Below, one piece after another: positions 44,615 through 52,738 of a DNA stretch of 64,000 nucleotides. Position 1 is the stretch's first letter. The number at the start of each line of letters is the position of its first letter. The position numbers and the translations under genes were made by a program. Source of the stretch: Pacificoceanicola onchidii (GTDB taxonomy: Bacteria > Pseudomonadota > Alphaproteobacteria > Rhodobacterales > Rhodobacteraceae); the NCBI RefSeq assembly GCF_004804335.1, contig NZ_SRXY01000005.1, forward strand, positions 310,001-374,000. The letters are read 5' to 3'. Under the pieces are notes generated by a model. That model did no database searches, was not told where the DNA came from, and worked only from the letters and a program-made list of their open reading frames with translations.

Positions 44615-44633
44615 CGGTTCAGGAGGAGAATTC

Positions 44634-45653
44634 GTGACCATGACTGCGCCCATCGAGCCGCCCCGGATTCGTTTCCTGCCCTCCGGTTCGACGCTTCACA
44701 AGCTGTCAGCGGTCATCACGCTGGCGCTGCTGATTGCGGTGTTCTCTTTCACCAGTCCGGCGTTCCTGTCGGTCAACAACGGGCTGACTGTTCTGCTGCA
44801 AACCTCTGTCATCGGGCTTTTGGCGATTGGCATGACGATGGTGATCATCACCGGCGGCATTGATCTGAGCGTCGGCTCGATCCTCGCCCTGTCCGGGGTG
44901 ATCACCGGGTTGACGATCAAGGCCGGGCTGCCGGTGGTTCCGGCGATGGGGCTGGGCGTGCTGACCGGCGCGCTGTGCGGGTTCGTCAACGGGTTGGTGA
45001 TCTCGAAGATGCGGATTACGCCGTTTGTCGCAACGCTGGGCATGATGTTGATTGCGCGTGGTCTCGCCTTGCAACTGACAGGCGCGGCACCGATCAGTCG
45101 TTTGGGGGAGGCCTTTGGCACCCTTGGGAATGGCGCGCTGTTTCGCATTGTCGAGATGCAGCCCAACGGCTTTCCCAAGGTCATCTTCCCCGGCATTCCC
45201 TATCCCGCGATCCTGCTTCTGGTGGTGGCGGTGCTGGGCTGGTTCCTGCTGCAAAAGCGCCAGATCGGGCGGCATATCTTCTCTGTCGGCTCAAACGAAG
45301 AGGCGGCGCGGTTGTCTGGCGTCAATGTGGATCGGACCAAGATCTGGGCCTACACCGCCTCCGGCGCGCTTGCCGGGGTTGCCGGGATGGTTCTGATGTC
45401 GCGCCTTGTGACGGTTCAGCCGAACGAAGGCGTGATGTACGAGCTTGATGCCATTGCGGCCTCGGTGATTGGCGGGGCCTCGCTGATGGGTGGGGTGGGC
45501 AGCATCTCCGGCAGCATGATTGGGGCCTTCATCATCGGGGTTCTGCGCAACGGTCTGAACATGGCCGGGACCTCGGCTTTTGTTCAGATGATCATCATCG
45601 GGATCGTGGTGATCGGCGCCGTCTACATCGATCAAATTCGCAACAAGATCTAA
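44634..45653 (+). CDS. Sugar ABC transporter permease (RbsC family)
   Basis: Inner-membrane permease of 339 residues (BPD_transp_2) with about ten hydrophobic segments. It carries TMVIITGGIDLSVGSILALS (about 62-81) and the C-terminal AASVIGGASLMGGVGSISGS. The GTG at 44634 has a strong AGGAGGA at 44621-44627; the ATG 6 bases later is also possible. It is first gene of an operon permease - binding protein - ATPase - LgoD-like dehydrogenase - UxaA, controlled by the operator sites directly upstream. Confidence 0.92.
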   Translation: MTMTAPIEPPRIRFLPSGSTLHKLSAVITLALLIAVFSFTSPAFLSVNNGLTVLLQTSVIGLLAIGMTMVIITGGIDLSVGSILALSGVITGLTIKAGLPVVPAMGLGVLTGALCGFVNGLVISKMRITPFVATLGMMLIARGLALQLTGAAPISRLGEAFGTLGNGALFRIVEMQPNGFPKVIFPGIPYPAILLLVVAVLGWFLLQKRQIGRHIFSVGSNEEAARLSGVNVDRTKIWAYTASGALAGVAGMVLMSRLVTVQPNEGVMYELDAIAASVIGGASLMGGVGSISGSMIGAFIIGVLRNGLNMAGTSAFVQMIIIGIVVIGAVYIDQIRNKI

Positions 45654-45679
45654 CCAAAGTCTTCAAATGGGAGGAAACC

Positions 45680-46618
45680 ATGAAGAAACTACTCGCAACA
45701 GTTTTGACGACGGGAATTCTGGCGGCAACCGGTTCGGCTTCGATGGCGGGCGAGATTGCGGTGATCGTCAAAACGACGAACTCCAACTTCTGGCAGAACG
45801 TGAACAAGGGCGCGTCGGCAGCCATCGCCAATCACCCCGAACATACCATGACTTTCAACGGCCCGGCCTCTGAATCGGCGATCAACGATCAGGTGGCGCT
45901 GGTGGAGAACGCGATCAACCGTGGTGTTGCGGGCATCGTTCTGGCCCCGTCGGATCCCGAAGCGCTTGCGCCGGTGGTCAAACGGGCCTTCGAGTCCGGT
46001 ATCCCGGTGACGATCATCGACAGCGGTCTCGCCGAGGGCAATGAGAAGTATTACCAGGCCTTCCTGTCAACGGACAACTGCGCGGCGGGCAAGCTGGCGG
46101 CAACCCAGATGCTGGATGCGGCTGGCACCTCCGGCAAGGTTGCCGTGATGTCCTATGTTGCGGGCGTCGGTTCGGAAATTGGCCGGGTTGGCTGCTTTGT
46201 CGAGCATATCGAGGCGAACTCCGATGTCGAAATCGTCGGCCCGTTCTATTCGCAATCGCAGATGGCCACCGCGCTGAACCAGACGACGGACATCCTCGCG
46301 GCCAACGAACTGATCGGCATCTTTGGCGCGAATGAGCCAACGGCGATTGGCATGGGCCGTGCGCTCGAACAATCGGGCAAGGCAGGGTCGATCACGGCGA
46401 TCGGTTTTGACGGGAACGCGGATCTGCAGGACATGGTCAAAAGTGGCACGCTGCTGGCGACTGCGGTGCAGGGCTCCTTCCAGATGGGTGAGCTTGGCGT
46501 GAACGCCGTGGCCAAGATCCTCGCGGGCGAGACCGTCGAAGGCTTCATCGACACCGGTGTGGTGATGGTGACCAAGGACAACATCGACGATCCGGTCGCG
46601 CAGAACGTGCTCTACTGA
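45680..46618 (+). CDS. Sugar ABC transporter, periplasmic binding protein
   Basis: The 312-residue protein has a Sec signal peptide MKKLLATVLTTGILAATGSA with cleavage near residue 23. A Peripla_BP_4 fold of ribose-binding type follows: IAVIVKTTNSNFWQNVNKGA, GIVLAPSDPEALAPVVKRA, GIPVTIIDSGL and ITAIGFDGNADLQDMVK. An internal disulfide is possible (Cys136/Cys175). From context the ligand should be the L-sugar degraded by the neighbouring enzymes. A strong hairpin follows the gene. Confidence 0.92.
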   Translation: MKKLLATVLTTGILAATGSASMAGEIAVIVKTTNSNFWQNVNKGASAAIANHPEHTMTFNGPASESAINDQVALVENAINRGVAGIVLAPSDPEALAPVVKRAFESGIPVTIIDSGLAEGNEKYYQAFLSTDNCAAGKLAATQMLDAAGTSGKVAVMSYVAGVGSEIGRVGCFVEHIEANSDVEIVGPFYSQSQMATALNQTTDILAANELIGIFGANEPTAIGMGRALEQSGKAGSITAIGFDGNADLQDMVKSGTLLATAVQGSFQMGELGVNAVAKILAGETVEGFIDTGVVMVTKDNIDDPVAQNVLY

Positions 46619-46627
46619 GGTCTCCCT

Positions 46628-46653
46628 GGTCGGCGCGCATCTGCGCGTCGGCC
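46628..46653 (+). other. Hairpin behind the L-sugar binding-protein gene
   Basis: A 12-bp stem with two G-T pairs (46628-46639 against 46642-46653, core GGCGCGCA/TGCGCGTC) begins 9 bases after the stop. There is no T run. It is positioned like the hairpins behind xylF and behind the CUT1 binding protein. Confidence 0.7.
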
Positions 46654-46678
46654 GCCATTTCAAAACAGTGGTTTGATC

Positions 46679-47467
46679 ATGCTCGATGCGATGCAAACAG
46701 GGGCGCCCCCGCTGGTTCAGATGGACAACATCTACAAGCAGTTCGGCGGGATTCATGCGGTCGAAGGGGTCTCGACGGATCTCTACCCCGGTGAGGTGGT
46801 TGGCGTGCTGGGTCATAACGGCGCGGGCAAGTCCTGCCTGATGCGCATCCTGTCCGGTGCGATGCGCGCGTCCAGCGGCCAGATCCATGTGAACGGCGCG
46901 CCCGCGGATATGAAATCGCCGCATGACGCGCGCGCCTTTGGGATCGAGACGATCTACCAGACACTGGCATTGGCCAATCATCTGGATGCCCCGGCCAATC
47001 TCTTCATGGGGCGCGAGCTCAGGACGCGCTTTGGTAATCTGGATGAAAAACGGATGTTGTCGGAGGCCACGGAGGCGCTGCGGCAGCTGAACCCGAATTT
47101 CAAGAACCTGCGCGAGCCGGTGGCCCGGCTGTCGGGCGGGCAAAGGCAGGTCATCGCCATCGCGCGGGCGATCTACTTCCAGGCGAAGATCCTGATCATG
47201 GATGAGCCAACCGCCGCACTTGGCCCGTCAGAGACGGCGATGGTCGCGGATCTGACGCTGAAGCTGAAGCAGGAAGGCATCGGCATCTTCCTGATCAGCC
47301 ACGATATGGCGGATGTCTTTGAGCTCTGTGACCGGGTCATGGTGATGAACAAGGGGCGCAACGTCGGCGCGTTCCGGATCGAAGACGTAAACAAGGACGA
47401 CATCCTGAGCCTCATCATCAAAGGCACCTTGCCGGATGATTGGGAGCCACGAGGGAACAGCAGATGA
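46679..47467 (+). CDS. Sugar ABC transporter, ATP-binding protein (FrcA type)
   Basis: Single-domain ATPase of 262 residues, very similar in plan to the xylG product in this window. Walker [13 protein letters not shown] has Cys in place of the usual Ser/Thr after Lys-Ser, the signature is RLSGGQRQVIAIARA, Walker B is [12 protein letters not shown], and the switch is FLISHDMADVFE. The ATG at 46679 is chosen over a TTG 6 bases earlier. The stop overlaps the dehydrogenase start by 4 bases (ATGA), coupling transporter and catabolic enzyme. Confidence 0.93.
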   Translation: MLDAMQTGAPPLVQMDNIYKQFGGIHAVEGVSTDLYPGEVVGVLGHNGAGKSCLMRILSGAMRASSGQIHVNGAPADMKSPHDARAFGIETIYQTLALANHLDAPANLFMGRELRTRFGNLDEKRMLSEATEALRQLNPNFKNLREPVARLSGGQRQVIAIARAIYFQAKILIMDEPTAALGPSETAMVADLTLKLKQEGIGIFLISHDMADVFELCDRVMVMNKGRNVGAFRIEDVNKDDILSLIIKGTLPDDWEPRGNSR

Positions 47468-48477
47468 CAACAGAGCAAAGCCCCTTTGGGGTTGTGGTGG
47501 AGCCTGGGACTTTTGTCATAGAGGAGCGGGACGCACCCGGAACGCCGCCCGAGGGGTGGGTCCTTGTCGACATCTGCTCCGTCGGGCTGTGCGGCACCGA
47601 CTATCACATCTTCGAAGGCAAGCACCCGTTCCTCGAATACCCGCGCGTGATTGGTCACGAACTGAGCGGGCGCATCGCTGAAGATGCCGAAGGCTGGCGG
47701 GCCGGGCAGCTTGTGGTGATCAACCCGTATCTGGCTTCGGAAAATTCTTATGCAACGAAGCGCGGAAAGCCGAATTGCTGTGACCAGATCCAGGTTCTGG
47801 GTGTGCACCGCGATGGCGGGTTGACGCCCCGGCTTGCGGTTCCCGCCAAGAACCTGATTTCCGCTGAAGGGCTGACCCCTCGGGAAGCGGCGATGGTCGA
47901 GTTTCTGGCGATTGGGGCCCATGCGGTGCAACGGTCGCGGGTGCAACCGGGAGACCGCGTTCTGGTCACGGGCGTCGGCCCGATCGGGATCGGAACGGCG
48001 CTTTTTGCGCGGCTGCGCGGTGCAGAGGTGAGCCTGCTCGATCTCAGCGCGCCTCGGGTGCAGATGGCGCAGGACCGCTTCGGGTTCGAGCAGGTTTTCA
48101 CTGACCTTGAGAAGGCCCTCACTGCCAACCCGGACGGGTTTGACCTGTGTTTCGATGCCACCGGACACCGGGCCGCCATCGAGGCAGGCTTCAAAGGGGT
48201 TGCCCACGGTGGCAGCTATGTTCTGGTCAGCGTGATCAAGGAAGACATCACCTTCAGCGATCCGGAGTTCCACAAGCGGGAAATGAGCCTGATCGGCAGC
48301 CGCAATGCGCTTCGAGAGGATTTTGATTGGGTCATGTCTGCAATCCGCGCCGGGCAAATCGACACGGACGCGCTCTGTTCACGCGAAATGCCGCTTGAGG
48401 CCTTGCCCGAAAGCTTTGCCGCGCTGGCGTCTGACCGGGGTGATCTGATCAAGGTCATCGTGACCTTGCAGGCCTGA
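47464..48477 (+). CDS. Zinc-type alcohol dehydrogenase, L-galactonate 5-dehydrogenase (LgoD)-like
   Basis: Medium-chain dehydrogenase of 337 residues. Catalytic zinc ligands are visible: Cys43 (GLCGTD), His65-Glu66 (GHE) and Glu146. The NAD loop is VTGVGPIGIG (168-177). The C-terminal block FSDPEFHKREMSLIGSRNA is close to my memory of E. coli LgoD/YjjN, which oxidises L-galactonate to D-tagaturonate. The structural-zinc lobe is unusual: the C-x2-C-x2-C-x7-C positions read Ser92, Ser95, Thr98, Cys106, so only one ligand remains. It overlaps the ATPase gene by 4 bases and precedes uxaA by 1 base. Identification as L-galactonate dehydrogenase rests on similarity plus pathway context. Confidence 0.82.
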   Translation: MTTEQSPFGVVVEPGTFVIEERDAPGTPPEGWVLVDICSVGLCGTDYHIFEGKHPFLEYPRVIGHELSGRIAEDAEGWRAGQLVVINPYLASENSYATKRGKPNCCDQIQVLGVHRDGGLTPRLAVPAKNLISAEGLTPREAAMVEFLAIGAHAVQRSRVQPGDRVLVTGVGPIGIGTALFARLRGAEVSLLDLSAPRVQMAQDRFGFEQVFTDLEKALTANPDGFDLCFDATGHRAAIEAGFKGVAHGGSYVLVSVIKEDITFSDPEFHKREMSLIGSRNALREDFDWVMSAIRAGQIDTDALCSREMPLEALPESFAALASDRGDLIKVIVTLQA

Positions 48478-48478
48478 G

Positions 48479-49975
48479 ATGCGGAGCAAGACGCTTCAGC
48501 TTCACCCGGATGATAATGTCGCCATTGCGCTGACTAGGCTTGGCGCAGGTGAGGCCGGAGCCACAGAGCCGATCTCGAAATCGCACAAGATGGCGCTGCG
48601 GGATATTGAGAAAGGCGCGGATATCCTGCGCTATGGTCAGGTGATCGGGCGGGCTGATGTGGCGATTGCCGCCGGTGCCCACGTGCATGATCACAACATG
48701 AGCATGCGCGCGCGTGCGGGCAAGCACCGTTTTGCCAGTGCCGCAAAACCACTGCCCGAGCCGGAAAACAAGCGCAGTTTCATGGGCTACCACCGCGAGA
48801 CAGGCCGGGTGGGTACCCGCAACTATCTTGGCATTCTGACGTCGGTGAACTGTTCCGGCTCTGTCGCGCGGTTTATCGCGGAGGAAGCGGAGCGGCGCGG
48901 GCTCATGCGGGATTTTCCCAACGTTGATGGGGTTGTCCCGATTGTGCACGGCAGCGGCTGTGGCATGGCCAATCGCGGCGAAGGCTATGATGTCCTGATG
49001 CGCACGCTTCGCGGATATGCGCGGCACCCGAATTTTGGCGGCATCCTTCTGGTTGGGCTGGGCTGTGAGGTTCTGCAACTGGCGGACCTGATCGGAGAGC
49101 AGAAAATCTCCGGGGACGGGCCGGTTCGATACATGACGATTCAACGTAACGGCGGCACACGGCGCACTGTGGAAGAGGGGCTGAGGCAACTGGCGTCTTT
49201 GGCCGAGTTGGCCAATGCTGCATCCCGCGCGCCGGCCCCGGCTTCGCATATCGTTTTGGGTATGCAATGCGGTGGTTCGGACGGCTATTCCGGCTTTACC
49301 GCCAACCCCGCGCTTGGCGGCGCATCTGATCTGTTGGTGCGCCATGGCGGCACGTCCATCCTGTCGGAAACCTCCGAAATCTACGGAGCGGAGCACCTCT
49401 TGACCTGCCGTGCCGCGACGCCCGATGTGGGCCGGGCGCTGCTGGACAAGATCGCCTGGTGGGAAGCCTATTGCGCAAAACACGGCGCGCAGCTGAACAA
49501 CAACCCAAGCCCCGGCAACAAACGCGGCGGTCTGACCACCATTCTGGAGAAATCACTTGGTGCCGTGGCGAAATCCGGTCAGGCTCCCTTGTCGGGGGTC
49601 TATGATTATGCCGCAGACCTTCAGACGCGCGGCTTGGTCTTCATGGACAGCCCCGGCTACGATCCTTGTTCCGTGACAGGCCAGATCGCATCGGGCGCGA
49701 CGCTGATTGCCTTTACCACGGGGCGCGGATCCGTGTCGGGCTACAAGCCAACCCCCTGTATCAAGATCGCGTCGAACTCCGATCTGTTCTCGCGCATGGA
49801 AGACGATATGGACATCAACTGCGGTGACATCGCGGACGGGGCAAACCTTCAGGACAAGAGCGACGCCATCTTTGAAAGCCTGCTTGCGGTTGCCAGCGGC
49901 GAGCAGACCAAAAGCGAGAAACAGGGGTTCGGCGGGGTCGAATTCGTGCCTTGGCAAATTGGCGCGGTGCTGTAG
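48479..49975 (+). CDS. uxaA: UxaA-family altronate dehydratase
   Basis: The 498-residue protein has the two UxaA parts: an N-terminal SAF domain (about 1-90; LHPDDNVAIALTRLGAGE, AAGAHVHDHNM) and the C-terminal iron-dependent dehydratase domain. The C-terminal part shows GYHRETGRVGTRNYLGIL, VNCSGSVARFIAE, IVHGSGCGM, LGMQCGGSDGYSGFTANPAL, TSILSETSEIYGAE and MDINCGDIADG. It would convert D-altronate to 2-keto-3-deoxy-D-gluconate (EC 4.2.1.7); related family members act on L-galactarate-type acids. It is the final gene of the L-sugar operon. KDG kinase and aldolase are not in the window. Confidence 0.92.
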   Translation: MRSKTLQLHPDDNVAIALTRLGAGEAGATEPISKSHKMALRDIEKGADILRYGQVIGRADVAIAAGAHVHDHNMSMRARAGKHRFASAAKPLPEPENKRSFMGYHRETGRVGTRNYLGILTSVNCSGSVARFIAEEAERRGLMRDFPNVDGVVPIVHGSGCGMANRGEGYDVLMRTLRGYARHPNFGGILLVGLGCEVLQLADLIGEQKISGDGPVRYMTIQRNGGTRRTVEEGLRQLASLAELANAASRAPAPASHIVLGMQCGGSDGYSGFTANPALGGASDLLVRHGGTSILSETSEIYGAEHLLTCRAATPDVGRALLDKIAWWEAYCAKHGAQLNNNPSPGNKRGGLTTILEKSLGAVAKSGQAPLSGVYDYAADLQTRGLVFMDSPGYDPCSVTGQIASGATLIAFTTGRGSVSGYKPTPCIKIASNSDLFSRMEDDMDINCGDIADGANLQDKSDAIFESLLAVASGEQTKSEKQGFGGVEFVPWQIGAVL

Positions 49976-50069
49976 CCGGACCTTTGATGCGATCACGGAT
50001 CGCCCGTGCAATCAGCCCGCTTTCCAAATGCCGATCCTTTGAAAGGCGGACCTGTTCCGCGAATTTTGC

Positions 50070-52703
50070 TTGTTAATCAGCAGGCAGGAGTGTTTTTCTG
50101 GCAGCCATATTGATCAAGACACAGATGAACTGAGCAAGGGCAACGCCTGCTTAGGCGCGCGCGTCATCTTGGAACGGTTTCACGGGGTTGGCGGATTGCA
50201 GCATTTTCAGGACGAAACAGTACTTGCCGTCATGACCTTCGACACCGCCAACGGCGCTTTGGACGTGGCCTTTGCGTCGACCCGCCTGAACGATATTTCA
50301 GGGTTTGCTGAGGCATCGTCATTGGGCAAGATTGTAGCGCAGCTTGCAGGCGGATCAGTCGCAAGCGTAGAAATTGAGGCGCGCCTTCCTGAGATCCTGA
50401 ACGATCCGGCTCAGCGAGAGGCCCGTTGCGCCGTCAGAACAGCGGGGCAGGGCACAGGGGCAGTCACACTCAGGGCCAAAGTGAATACGTTGTCGCCGGA
50501 ACTTCATCAGATCATCCTGACCGCGCAAGGGATCCAAGGGGGCGCAGAAAAGCGGAAACCTGCAAGCCCGGCCGACACAAGCGTGGCCTTGGGCGATACT
50601 TCTGTTGCTGCAAAATACGACAGGCTTTGGGAAGCCATCGATGGCTATCCTTACCCTTTTGCCTTGTATGACAAGGACATGCTGCTGGTGCTGAGCAATC
50701 GGGCGTACAATGCGTCCATGGCGGCAGAGCCGTCGCGGATTGTCCCGGGCATGGCGCTGGCCGAAGTGACCCGCATCGCTTTGGACAGCAAACATCTGGT
50801 GCCGCTGGCCTCCGACGCGTCGACCTCCATACAGGAATACCTCGAAAAAGCGGATAACAAGCAGCCGTTCCTCGATCTGGAGTTCGAAGGGGACATTCAC
50901 CACCGCGTGTTTCGCAGCGTGACCCCCCTCGGCGACATGTTGATCGCGCGGCTCGATTCAACGGCACTGGTGCGGGAGCGCAGGGCGGCCGAGACGTCGC
51001 ACAACCGGCTACTCTCTGCTCTGAATGCTTATCCATTCCCCTTTGCGATCTACGACGATCAGGATTGTATCGTTGTCTGGAACGATGCCTACCGGCGCTC
51101 CATGAGCAAGTGCGACGACTTCATCGAAGCCGGCATGCATCGCACCGTGATTGCCGAACATGCCATCCGGGCCGGTCTGTTCACCGACGCGATTGGGAAG
51201 GAAGACTTGTGGTCTTCTATCGAACACCAGAACGAAGCGGTGCGCCAACCGATCGAGGATCTGCGGTTGGAAGGGGACATCCATCACCGTTTGTATCGCA
51301 CCCGCGCGCCGAATGGGGATCTTGTCATCCTCCGAACGGACATCACCGAACTTATTCGCAAAAAGCGCGAGGTCGAGGATTATGCCTTGAGGCTCGAAGA
51401 GGCTAACAAGCAGATCCTGCAACAGAACAATCAGGACCAGTTGACCGGGCTGGCAAACCGGCGAAGCCTGCTGGCGGCTTTGCAAAGCTTTCAGGATATG
51501 CCGAAGGACGAGAGCATCAGTCACTTCGCGCTTGCGATTGACCTGGACCACTTCAAGTTCATCAACGACAGCCTCGGCCATGCTGCGGGCGACGAGGTTC
51601 TGATGTCCGTGTCCCGCGTGCTGCTGGACGAAGTCGCGCCGCAGGATGTTGTCGCCCGGGTTGGCGGGGATGAGTACATCATCCTTGGCGTGCAGCAGCG
51701 CGATGAAAAGCGGGACGTTGCCTTGGGGGATCGGCTTTTGACCCGCTTTGACGAGCCTGTTCAGCTCGAGGCCGGCAGTTGCCGCGTAGGGGTTTCCATC
51801 GGCGTCGCGGCGGAACCGCTGTCACGCATGGAAGACCTTCTGCTGCATGCAGATGTGGCGCTCTACCGGGCCAAGGCGGACGGGCGGGGGCGCATCGGAC
51901 ACTTTCACAAGAGCGATCTGGAGCGGATCCAGCAAAAACGGGCCATCGAGGTTGATCTGGAACGCGCGCTCGCCCGGCGGGAGTTTGAGCCTTACTACCA
52001 GCCTCAGATTGATGCGCGGAGCGGCAAGCTGACCGGCTTGGAGGTGCTGGCGCGCTGGAACCATCCCCGGCTCGGCACGGTTCGGCCGTCCTATTTCCTC
52101 GGGCATGCGGAAGAGCTGGGGCTGCTCGATCAGATTGATGACCAGGTTTTTGAGCGCGCTTTGACGGACTCGGAGCGCTGGCTTGACCAGACGGACAGCG
52201 CACCGCGACTGGCCTTCAATGTCAGCGCAGACCGGCTGCAGACCAAGACAGACATCCTGATCGCAGGCGGCCGCGGTTACCCGGGTGGCGTGTCTTTCGA
52301 GCTTTTGGAAACCGTGTTCGTCGAAGAGCAGAACGACCAGTTCTTCCGCTGTCTCCAGCGCGCAGGAAATGCCGGTATCGACATCGAGGTCGATGATTTC
52401 GGCAGCGGGCGCACCTCCATCCTCGCTTTGCTGAAACTCTCACCGCAAGCGATCAAGATCGACCGAAGGATCGTGAAGCGGTTGGGCATCGAGCGCAACG
52501 CGCGGCAGGTTCTGCAATCCATCATTCAAATCGGTCGCGTCATGAATGCCCGGCTGGTGGCCGAAGGGGTAGAGACCGAATGTCAGGCACGGGATCTGCG
52601 GGAACTCGGGTTTGATGTTCTGCAGGGCTTTTACTTTGGCGAACCGATGAACATCGGTCAGTTGATGACGGTATTGCGCGAGGGCGGCTGGCCGGAAGCG
52701 TGA
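50070..52703 (+). CDS. PAS-PAS-GGDEF-EAL cyclic-di-GMP enzyme
   Basis: The 877-residue cytosolic protein has an N-terminal PAS-like region (about 45-150), two closely related PAS domains (about 182-305 and 310-428), a short coiled-coil linker, GGDEF (about 455-610) and EAL (about 625-870). Both PAS units share YPxPFAxYD openings and the sequence EGDIHHR (273-279 and 401-407), so they arose by duplication. The cyclase motif is RVGGDEYIIL (GGDEY at 532-536). The EAL signature is GLEVLARW (EVL at 658-660), with FNVSADRL, VDDFGSGRTS, IKIDRRIV and AEGVET present. The TTG start at 50070 is uncertain; no better start is seen before the ATG at 50232. Confidence 0.92.
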   Translation: MLISRQECFSGSHIDQDTDELSKGNACLGARVILERFHGVGGLQHFQDETVLAVMTFDTANGALDVAFASTRLNDISGFAEASSLGKIVAQLAGGSVASVEIEARLPEILNDPAQREARCAVRTAGQGTGAVTLRAKVNTLSPELHQIILTAQGIQGGAEKRKPASPADTSVALGDTSVAAKYDRLWEAIDGYPYPFALYDKDMLLVLSNRAYNASMAAEPSRIVPGMALAEVTRIALDSKHLVPLASDASTSIQEYLEKADNKQPFLDLEFEGDIHHRVFRSVTPLGDMLIARLDSTALVRERRAAETSHNRLLSALNAYPFPFAIYDDQDCIVVWNDAYRRSMSKCDDFIEAGMHRTVIAEHAIRAGLFTDAIGKEDLWSSIEHQNEAVRQPIEDLRLEGDIHHRLYRTRAPNGDLVILRTDITELIRKKREVEDYALRLEEANKQILQQNNQDQLTGLANRRSLLAALQSFQDMPKDESISHFALAIDLDHFKFINDSLGHAAGDEVLMSVSRVLLDEVAPQDVVARVGGDEYIILGVQQRDEKRDVALGDRLLTRFDEPVQLEAGSCRVGVSIGVAAEPLSRMEDLLLHADVALYRAKADGRGRIGHFHKSDLERIQQKRAIEVDLERALARREFEPYYQPQIDARSGKLTGLEVLARWNHPRLGTVRPSYFLGHAEELGLLDQIDDQVFERALTDSERWLDQTDSAPRLAFNVSADRLQTKTDILIAGGRGYPGGVSFELLETVFVEEQNDQFFRCLQRAGNAGIDIEVDDFGSGRTSILALLKLSPQAIKIDRRIVKRLGIERNARQVLQSIIQIGRVMNARLVAEGVETECQARDLRELGFDVLQGFYFGEPMNIGQLMTVLREGGWPEA

Positions 52704-52738
52704 AGCCACCGGGTGCCCGGCAGCTTCACGCGAGAGGG

